In this document: positions 57,966 to 64,000 of the stretch, one piece after another
How positions within the stretch are numbered: the stretch's first letter is position 1
How the letters are laid out: each line of letters opens with the position of its first letter
DNA from: Marivirga lumbricoides
Lineage (GTDB): Bacteria > Bacteroidota > Bacteroidia > Cytophagales > Cyclobacteriaceae
DNA length: 64,000 nt
Direction of reading: 5' to 3'
Assembly (NCBI RefSeq): GCF_014636295.1
Contig: NZ_BMEC01000009.1
Coordinates: 186,001 to 250,000 of the forward strand
Program-made: the position numbers and the translations under genes
Notes under the pieces: generated by a model
Database searches by the model: none
Told to the model about the DNA's origin: nothing
Seen by the model: the letters and a program-made list of their open reading frames with translations, nothing else

Positions 57966-59171
57966 TTAAGCTTTGCTTTTTGGCGTTTCACCATGTGGAG
58001 TATGTATAAACTTTTTATTAGCTCCTTTCAACTTAAACATTAGAAGAAGCATTTTTAAAAAGATGCCAGGCAGTAAGATAATTGACTTTACTAGCCTACC
58101 ATTCAGATATTCTTTTGAAATAGCAAGAAAAACGCCTACATCCACTAGCACTGCAACTAAAATATATAACCCTAACTGAATTTGTAAAACAGAAAAAACG
58201 GCTGTTAGCACTATAGCTAAAACTAGTATAAAATTAACCAAACCTATATTCAGAAGCCTGGGTAATTGAATATTTCGTAATATAATACTGTTGAATAAAA
58301 CAAAATTACCCTTAAAGAGTGCTGCCAAACCTTCAGTAAAATAAAGTCTTAGATAATGATATTGACTTGATATCCATCTTTTTCGCTGATTTTCAAAAAC
58401 CTCATTCTTTTCAACCTTTTCATCTCTTATTACTGCATTTTCTGAGTAATAAACCTTCACCCCTTGCTTTACGAGTCTTAATTCTAACTCCCTGTCAAAC
58501 CCTCCTATAGAGGCCATCTGAGCTAGTTCTGACTTTAGAAGTGCAAAACTAAAGGACATACCTGAGCCTTTTAAAGACGAAGAGCAGCCCAATGCAACAC
58601 TACCTTTGCCATAAATATTATTATTAATATCCTCACTTAACCCATCAAGGTATGCAAGCGTGGACATATCATTCTTGGCTGCACGTCTTCCCTGAATTGC
58701 TTTAAATCCTTGCTGATGCAGCGTGTTCATTCTCTCCAAAAAGCTTTCATCCATCAGATTATCTGCATCCAGAATAACAGCATAATCGTAGCCTGAGCCA
58801 TCTCCAATCCTACCTAATACTTCATTTAACGCTTTTACTTTCGTACTTTTTTCAAAGGAAACTATTTCTGTATGAATTGGTAATTCAGCTAACTGCTTTA
58901 AGGTTTCCTGTTGAAAAGAGTCAGCAATTACAACAATATCAAATTTATCTTGCGGGTAATTTTGTTTAACAGCGTCCTTTGCCACGCTTACTATTACTCC
59001 ATCCTCTTTATACCCAGGAATTAATACAACAAACCGACCTTTCGCTGTTGAGGCTTTGGTGGCTTTGGATCGATAGAAATGCGAAGCAAATCCAAACATA
59101 AAAGTATACAAACCTACATAGAGAAAGTAAGCTACTACTATAAGTTCGAATATTAAAAAGATAGTCTTCAA
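57966..59171 (-). CDS. Membrane-anchored family 2 glycosyltransferase
   Basis: A 401-residue enzyme with an N-terminal membrane helix (about 2-25), a GT-A domain (about 45-270) with FVVLIPGYKEDGVIVSVA, YDYAVILDADNLMD and the C-terminal-domain ED-like RELELRLVK, and two or three C-terminal helices. The R-x-R-W-like segment NQRKRWISSQYHYL fits processive-type glycosyltransferases. An in-frame TAA lies just upstream and the next Met is residue 25, so the TTG at 59171 is the start. The preceding terminator suggests its own promoter or read-through from the sugar transferase gene. It is 95 bases downstream of the sugar transferase stop codon. Confidence 0.8.
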   Translation of the reverse strand: MKTIFLIFELIVVAYFLYVGLYTFMFGFASHFYRSKATKASTAKGRFVVLIPGYKEDGVIVSVAKDAVKQNYPQDKFDIVVIADSFQQETLKQLAELPIHTEIVSFEKSTKVKALNEVLGRIGDGSGYDYAVILDADNLMDESFLERMNTLHQQGFKAIQGRRAAKNDMSTLAYLDGLSEDINNNIYGKGSVALGCSSSLKGSGMSFSFALLKSELAQMASIGGFDRELELRLVKQGVKVYYSENAVIRDEKVEKNEVFENQRKRWISSQYHYLRLYFTEGLAALFKGNFVLFNSIILRNIQLPRLLNIGLVNFILVLAIVLTAVFSVLQIQLGLYILVAVLVDVGVFLAISKEYLNGRLVKSIILLPGIFLKMLLLMFKLKGANKKFIHTPHGETPKSKA

Positions 59172-59194
59172 TGGAATGTTCTTTTTTTAAAATA

Positions 59195-59244
59195 AAATAA
59201 AAAAGCCGCTCATAATTACCAAAAGGTTAAGATGAAAACGGCTA
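59195..59244 (-). terminator. Intrinsic terminator of the regulator-sugar transferase unit
   Basis: On the minus strand AGCCG (59243-59239) pairs with CGGCT (59208-59204), with an inner ACC/GGT stem, followed by TTTTTT. It lies just after the sugar transferase stop and before the TTG start of the next glycosyltransferase. Confidence 0.55.
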
Positions 59245-59265
59245 TTCTAATGTGATTTAAGTGCG

Positions 59266-60378
59266 TTAAACTCTTTCTTCCTGAACTAAAGCAGGAAATG
59301 TTTTCAAAAGGAGTTTCATATCTTTCATGAACGAATTCTCTTTTGCATAGGTAACATCCAAAGAAATTCTTTCTGCTTCCGACATGTCAGCTTTTCCTCT
59401 TTTAGTTACCTGCCACAAGCCAGTTATACCAGCAGCGGCCATAAATCTTAAAGCGCACTGATCTTTAGTCAACTGCTGCGCCTCATAAAGAGGAAGTGGT
59501 CTGTTACCTACAATTGACATATCTCCTCTCAGAACATTAATGAGTTGAGGCAATTCATCAAGACTAGTATCTCTAAGAAATTTGCCAAATCTTGTAATTC
59601 TAGGATCATCTTTTATTTTGAAGAAAACAGGATTAACTCCATTACTTTCTTTATTGCCGCTGTACTGATTTAAGTGATGTAATTTACTTAACTCTTTATC
59701 TGCTCCGGCTGACATAGATCGGAATTTCATAAAGTTAAAAACCTTGTATCCCACACCAGCTCTTTTAGAGATATAAAAAACAGGCCCTTTTGATTCTAAT
59801 TTAATGATTAGCGCAATAACTAACATGAGCGGACTAAGCAAAAGCAGCAATGTCCCTGATACTAAAATATCAAATACCCTCTTTGTAGTAGAAATCTTAA
59901 AAGATATTCCGTCCTCCTTTTCACTATTTTCTTCTTTGGCTAATTTCTTAAATAACTTTAAAAAATCGATCCAATAATTAAGTTTCTCAGGATTAAATAT
60001 AGTAGGAAAGCAATCATCAGCTCCATGCTTCAAAACCTTCTTCTTGTTTTCAGAATCAATTTTATCCGAAACTATAATAAGAGGAATAATGTATCCTGAA
60101 GTTCTTATAACATGCCCCAAAGAACTTAAATTCTCAAAAAATATTCCGTCAATATAATTTGTAAAAAATATAACTGCGTCAGGAGCTTCAGAAAATTTTA
60201 TACTCTCTAAATGTCTTAAAAGAGAGCTTACTGTAAATTTTTCTGTACTCTCAAAATCTTTTAATTGTTCAGTTTCATAGTATTCACTACTCACACAATA
60301 TAATTTCTTTTTGAAGGTAGGATTTTTTACTAAAACCTCTTTAAAATCTTTGTCTACCAAGTAATTTATGGATTCCAT
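59266..60378 (-). CDS. Initiating polyprenyl glycosylphosphotransferase with pseudo-receiver N-terminus
   Basis: About 370 residues. The C-terminal ~205 residues are a bacterial sugar transferase (WbaP/EpsL type): membrane helix VFDILVSGTLLLLLSPLMLV, then KFRSM, DPRITRFGKFLRDTSLDELPQ, NVLRGDMSIVGNRPLP and GITGLWQV. It transfers a sugar-1-phosphate to undecaprenyl phosphate, the first step of repeat-unit synthesis. The first ~150 residues resemble a response-regulator receiver fold without the phospho-acceptor Asp (strands DAVIFFTNY and IPLIIVSD, then LKHGADDCF). The preferred start is the ATG at 60378; a TTG at 60387 overlaps the regulator's stop codon as TTGA and would add three residues. 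Confidence 0.85.
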   Translation of the reverse strand: MESINYLVDKDFKEVLVKNPTFKKKLYCVSSEYYETEQLKDFESTEKFTVSSLLRHLESIKFSEAPDAVIFFTNYIDGIFFENLSSLGHVIRTSGYIIPLIIVSDKIDSENKKKVLKHGADDCFPTIFNPEKLNYWIDFLKLFKKLAKEENSEKEDGISFKISTTKRVFDILVSGTLLLLLSPLMLVIALIIKLESKGPVFYISKRAGVGYKVFNFMKFRSMSAGADKELSKLHHLNQYSGNKESNGVNPVFFKIKDDPRITRFGKFLRDTSLDELPQLINVLRGDMSIVGNRPLPLYEAQQLTKDQCALRFMAAAGITGLWQVTKRGKADMSEAERISLDVTYAKENSFMKDMKLLLKTFPALVQEERV

Positions 60379-60383
60379 ATCTT

Positions 60384-60764
60384 TCAATTTTCTACTGTAG
60401 ATTCAATAACTTTATCTAATAATTTATATAATTGTGATGGATCGAAAGGTTTATCCAGAAAACCTCTTGCCCCGGCACTAAAACATCTTTTTTTGAAAGG
60501 CTCGTCCGTTCTGCTAGATACCATTATAAAAGGGATATCAGAAAACATTCCACTTTGAGACAAACTGCTAAGGAAATCATACCCATTCATTTTTGGCAAT
60601 ATAAAATCAGATAGAATCACTGACGGCATATTGCCCTCTGCCAACCACTTCATTCCTGACAAGCCATCGTTTTTAAAAACTAACTTGTACTTTTTTTTCA
60701 ATAAAACATCCAATAGTAATCTCATTGGCTCATCGTCTTCCATTATAAGAATTGTATGCTTCAT
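60384..60764 (-). CDS. Single-domain response regulator (receiver only)
   Basis: A 126-residue receiver domain without an output domain. Acidic residues E9-D10-D11, phospho-acceptor D53 (VILSDFILP), switch Ser83/Ser84 (MVSSRT) and Lys105 (LDKPFD) are all in place, so it can be phosphorylated. The gene is directly coupled to the sugar transferase that follows, and that transferase carries a receiver-like N-terminus, so a heterodimer controlling polysaccharide initiation is likely. No histidine kinase is nearby; an orphan kinase elsewhere must act on it. Confidence 0.85.
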   Translation of the reverse strand: MKHTILIMEDDEPMRLLLDVLLKKKYKLVFKNDGLSGMKWLAEGNMPSVILSDFILPKMNGYDFLSSLSQSGMFSDIPFIMVSSRTDEPFKKRCFSAGARGFLDKPFDPSQLYKLLDKVIESTVEN

Positions 60765-61218
60765 TCGATGTAACTTATTTACTAATCTTTAATTAATAAC
60801 TTCTAATACTAAATTAACAAGTTAGAAAAGTATTAATAATTTCTTGTTTTATTTTAAGAATATAAAGATAAGAATTATTCGCTTTGCAAAACAAACATTA
60901 GATGGTTATTTTATAGTTAATTTTTAAACTAATCGTTAAGTGCCTTTATTATTTAGTCTAATATGGTAATTTTTAAGATTAAACTATAGTTAATGGGTCA
61001 ATTTCATACCTAAACATTACATTAAATCAACAAGGATTATCTACTCATTTAGATGATATATTAAATTTCATTCACCTAAAACAACAGATGTAAGAAAGCA
61101 TGTTTAAACAACGATTTTAACATGTATTAATATGAAATAATAAAACATTTATTTTTTTAGTTGATTATTTTGGTAGTAGCTAAATGACATGACTAAAAAT
61201 ATATTTAAAATGGCGAGA
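60765..61218. other. 454-base intergenic region upstream of the response regulator
   Basis: AT-rich and without an open frame of note. It should contain the promoter of the regulator-sugar transferase unit, but no exact TTG-N17-23-TAnnTTTG match was found on the minus strand. No repeat element of the types seen at 27 and 37 kb is present. Confidence 0.4.
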
Positions 61219-61425
61219 CTAATGGTCCAATTCAAAAAATTCATAATCGCTACCTTTTCCGTATGCGGTTAATTCACTTAAAAGATACCTTTCTAATGTA
61301 TGAATATCTTCGCAAAGAAAATCCTTTTCACCTAACGCTTTAACAGTTGTGAATTCATGATATTCCCGAATGTTTCTTAAAAAATATTTTTTTCCTACTC
61401 TTACCGAATCAACAGAAATAGACAT
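61219..61425 (-). CDS. Small conserved-type hypothetical protein
   Basis: A 68-residue cytoplasmic protein with a compact beta-rich pattern: VRVGKKYFLRNIREYHEFTTVKAL, then DFLCEDIHTLERYLLSELTAYGKGSDYEF. The mix of Gly, charged and aromatic residues and the complete ATG-to-stop frame indicate a real gene, and similar small proteins with an L-S-x-L-x-x-Y-G-K-G motif occur widely in Bacteroidota. Its function is not known. It is separated from its neighbours by 185 bases or more on each side. Confidence 0.62.
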   Translation of the reverse strand: MSISVDSVRVGKKYFLRNIREYHEFTTVKALGEKDFLCEDIHTLERYLLSELTAYGKGSDYEFFELDH

Positions 61426-61610
61426 GCTTTAATCAAATTAGTTTTAAAAGCGTTTTTAACCAACAATAGCTGAAATCCTTAATTCTCTCTTTGTGAATTT
61501 AAATACGCATCTAAAATAAAAGTGTTAAGTGAATTAGTGATAATTTAAATTGAGGGTTTAATTTTGGCCAGTAAAAAAATCATCCCTTATAAATTTAACT
61601 CATACATGAT

Positions 61611-62132
61611 ATGAATAAGAAATTTGTCATTCTAGGCTTAATATTACTTTTAGCTGTAATTATTTATTACTGGCTTGGTGGTTTTAAATCTATCCGGAAA
61701 GAAATCATTAAAGATACCAACATAACAGTGTTGGGTTTCTACTATGAAGGAAAAATAGGGTCTGATTCTCTGCAGAACTTATTTGAACAAGCCAGACAAT
61801 TAGTTCTAAAGGAAGAATATGCAAAGTCAATAGCTCTTGTTTATTATGGGGAACCAAATGAAAACACTGGAGAAGTGAAAAATTTCATTGGTGTACAAAC
61901 AGATAATACCGCTATTAAAGCCAAACCGTACAATTGGGAATATAGGAAGTTTAAAAGAAACAAAAGCATTATGGGGTGTATTGAAGCTAATGTATTAGCA
62001 ATGCCTACACCTGATGATATGGTTTCTGAACTAAAATCTTTCGCCCTAGAAAATGAAGTTGCGCTTGACTCTATTTTTATCGAATATTATAGAGGCCCGA
62101 ATAATGTTTGTGTAGAGCTATTATCTAAGTAA
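61611..62132 (+). CDS. Membrane-anchored hypothetical protein (GyrI-like fold possible)
   Basis: A 173-residue protein with one N-terminal membrane helix (about 5-25) and a ~145-residue domain. The domain pattern (TVLGFYYEGKIGSDSLQNLFEQA, then SIALVYYGEPNENTGEVKNFIGVQ) recalls GyrI-like/SOUL small-molecule-binding folds, but this is a weak resemblance. It stands alone on the plus strand between minus-strand genes. No function can be assigned. Confidence 0.55.
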   Translation: MNKKFVILGLILLLAVIIYYWLGGFKSIRKEIIKDTNITVLGFYYEGKIGSDSLQNLFEQARQLVLKEEYAKSIALVYYGEPNENTGEVKNFIGVQTDNTAIKAKPYNWEYRKFKRNKSIMGCIEANVLAMPTPDDMVSELKSFALENEVALDSIFIEYYRGPNNVCVELLSK

Positions 62133-62561
62133 TTAATAAAAAGGCAAAACAACGCTTAAATTTAGCGAAGGCCCCTACAATGGCAAGCAATAATTAAATA
62201 TCGGAACTACTCTTTTCCAGTTTTTAGCAGTAGACTAAAAAAGATTGATTAGGGGGGTTGAGTTGAAAGAAGGTTGGCTTATAATAAAAGATTTTCAAAG
62301 CACGCTCTGATGACACATTTATACGCTAATTAGTTAAAAAAATATTTAACACTTATGCCTTAATGCCTTTCCTGCAAAATTCGCATATTAAAAAGCTTTC
62401 AACCTTAAATTGTAAATCGAAAGGCCGCTTCAACAATTCGTCATGTGTCTTATATTATGATTAATAAAATTCAATTCACATGACTCTTCTGAGAGATAGT
62501 AGATTCTAACAACTTTAAGAAAACCAAATATAATCCACCTCCATACCTCCAGATAAAACAC
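62133..62561. other. Intergenic region between two convergent genes
   Basis: 429 AT-rich bases between the stops of the GyrI-like gene and the flippase gene. It has a short near-palindrome CGCTTAAATTTAGCG near 62153-62167 and no strong terminator or small gene that could be supported. Confidence 0.4.
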
Positions 62562-64000
62562 TTACCTTTTCTTCAAATTGCGGATATACTTTGAAACATT
62601 TTCTACCAAAAAAAGGAAGCCTTCAATTTTAACTATGTAACCATAGAAAATGTGAGTTAAACTGAACAGTAATGCAAATAACAGGCGATAATATATACTT
62701 TCAAAATTGAAATAATTGTACAAAAACACCACAAATATCAATGGTAGTATGCCTTCGAAAACTTTTCTCAATAGAGTTCTATAATCAATTTTTACCACCT
62801 TATAAGTAAAATAAATATTTACGAAAGTCAAGAAAAAATCTGCTATTACTAGAGCTATGGTGAATTCGTAAATACCTTTATAATAAGCTATAAATAGAGG
62901 TATTGAAGTAACTAGCTTTCTAAATATACCTAGATAGAAGTTTTCCTTCGATTTTCCTTTACTCATAAAAGCATTAACCATCATGCCATTAATAGGAAAT
63001 ACGCAGACTGCTAAAACTAAGACTTGAAAAATAGCTATAGAGGGAATCCATTTTTCTCCAAATAAAAGTATAATAATATCTGATCCCATTATGTATAGCA
63101 GTCCCGTTAAACCATAACTAACAAATGCAACTACTGAAACTACCTTAAAATAAACCCGAGAGTATTCTTTATGCTGATCCTGAAGATTTGAGAGAACCGG
63201 ATAAAAAACCTTAACTAAACTTTGAGAAGTATAAACTATAACTTGATCCTTTAAAGAAGAAGCCCTGGAATAGAACCCTAAAACTGAGGCAGAAAAAACT
63301 TTTCCTATAAAAAGAATATCTAATTGTTTAAAAATGGTAGAAATAAATTGATCAAAAAATACAAATGCACTAAATCCTGTTAATCGCTTAACTTCAAAAA
63401 ATGAAAATCTTAAATCAGGTTTCCAGCTTGAGGAATACCATAGTAAAATGGTGCTTAAAACAGCCATTGAAATTTGTTGCACAACCAAGCTATATACACC
63501 ATAACCCTGAAATGCACAAATCACTCCAAGAATTCCACCCGAAGCGCTTGCAATAACATTGCGAAGTGTTAAAACTTTAAAGTTTAATTCCTTTGTGAAA
63601 ATTGCCGTTTGAACCAGATTCAGGGAATTGAAGACAAAAATCAGAGAAAGCCACCTTATTAAACTAGCAATTTCCGGATTATCATAAAAGTCCCCAATAA
63701 AGGGGGCGCTAAAATAAAATATAGCCGTCAAAACCAAACCAGCAGCAAAATTCAAATAGAAAATTGAACTGTAAGTAAGGTTGGTATTATCTTTATTTTG
63801 AATAAGTGCCGATGCGAAACCTACATCAATAAACACCTGGCTGACGGTGATAAAAACCATTGCCATACCCACTAAACCAAACTCAGCGGGTTCCAGTAAC
63901 CTGGCTAAAAATATAGAAATAAGAAATCCACTTCCCTGTTTAAGGATAGTGCCTGCTATATTCCATGCAAAAGCTGTTGCAGAACGATTCTTAAGAGAAG
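62562..64000 (-). CDS. Wzx-type polysaccharide flippase (5' end beyond the window)
   Basis: A MOP-superfamily flippase with about twelve membrane helices. The frame stays open to the window edge: before VGMAMVFITVSQVFIDVGFA it reads NRSATAFAWNIAGTILKQ and LARLLEPAEFG, the usual N-terminal first helix of these proteins, so the internal GTG at 63872 is not the true start. The visible part is 479 residues to the end IRNLKKR. It would move lipid-linked repeat units across the inner membrane for polymerisation by the Wzy-like protein and chain-length control by the Wzc-like protein. Family members are normally about 480-500 residues, so only the first few to about 20 residues are missing. Confidence 0.85.
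   Translation of the reverse strand, partial: SLKNRSATAFAWNIAGTILKQGSGFLISIFLARLLEPAEFGLVGMAMVFITVSQVFIDVGFASALIQNKDNTNLTYSSIFYLNFAAGLVLTAIFYFSAPFIGDFYDNPEIASLIRWLSLIFVFNSLNLVQTAIFTKELNFKVLTLRNVIASASGGILGVICAFQGYGVYSLVVQQISMAVLSTILLWYSSSWKPDLRFSFFEVKRLTGFSAFVFFDQFISTIFKQLDILFIGKVFSASVLGFYSRASSLKDQVIVYTSQSLVKVFYPVLSNLQDQHKEYSRVYFKVVSVVAFVSYGLTGLLYIMGSDIIILLFGEKWIPSIAIFQVLVLAVCVFPINGMMVNAFMSKGKSKENFYLGIFRKLVTSIPLFIAYYKGIYEFTIALVIADFFLTFVNIYFTYKVVKIDYRTLLRKVFEGILPLIFVVFLYNYFNFESIYYRLLFALLFSLTHIFYGYIVKIEGFLFLVENVSKYIRNLKKR

Overview
The window looks like a chromosomal segment of an AT-rich, gliding-type member of the Bacteroidota, most likely a marine member of the order Cytophagales (Marivirga/Flammeovirgaceae-like; this placement is inferred from gene content only). 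The reasons are several proteins with type IX secretion system (T9SS) C-terminal sorting domains of both kinds (the gliding-motility-associated type B and the type A domain), two PorP/SprF partner proteins, the YbbR-CoaE gene order, a TPR-SpoIIE phosphatase, and a Bacteroidota-type promoter. No rRNA, tRNA, CRISPR, phage or transposase gene was seen.

Layout. 0-4.1 kb: housekeeping genes (YbbR-like protein, coaE) and a TPR/SpoIIE signalling phosphatase. 4.1-5.3 kb: a membrane glycosyltransferase. 5.5-12.9 kb: a T9SS module made of a 1688-residue MBG/Ig-repeat adhesin, a PorP/SprF protein, and a PD40 protein with an OmpA-like tail that looks decayed. 13.1-20.7 kb: an exopolysaccharide block with an acyltransferase, a Wzc-like co-polymerase, a previously unlisted 40-residue membrane protein, a Wzy/ligase-like protein, a half-length TolC-like protein and a glycosyltransferase. 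20.7-30.1 kb: a beta-helix lipoprotein, a sulfotransferase, a beta-propeller protein, a pyruvyltransferase and several glycosyltransferases. 30.2-36.9 kb: a complete-looking gene set for polyprenyl-phospho-D-arabinose (UbiA-type DPPR synthase, HAD phosphatase, DprE1, DprE2), interrupted by a secreted esterase gene. 36.9-38.6 kb: a gene-free repeat island. 38.6-57 kb: two giant secreted esterase fusions, a second acyltransferase and a PorP/SprF-SPOR fusion. 57-64 kb: glycosyltransferases, a response regulator coupled to the initiating sugar transferase, small orphan genes and a flippase that runs off the right edge.

How the genes fit together. The glycosyltransferases, initiating sugar transferase, Wzx-like flippase, Wzy-like polymerase and Wzc-like co-polymerase make a nearly complete Wzx/Wzy-type surface polysaccharide pathway (no Wza-type export protein is in the window). 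The sulfotransferase, pyruvyltransferase and acyltransferases suggest an acidic, acylated polymer, and the arabinose-donor genes suggest that D-arabinofuranose is one building block. Interleaved with this are three T9SS-exported proteins that share an N-terminal alpha/beta-hydrolase (esterase) domain but carry entirely different binding tails. The inferred theme is a cell surface that builds a modified polysaccharide and displays enzymes able to edit it or related polymers.
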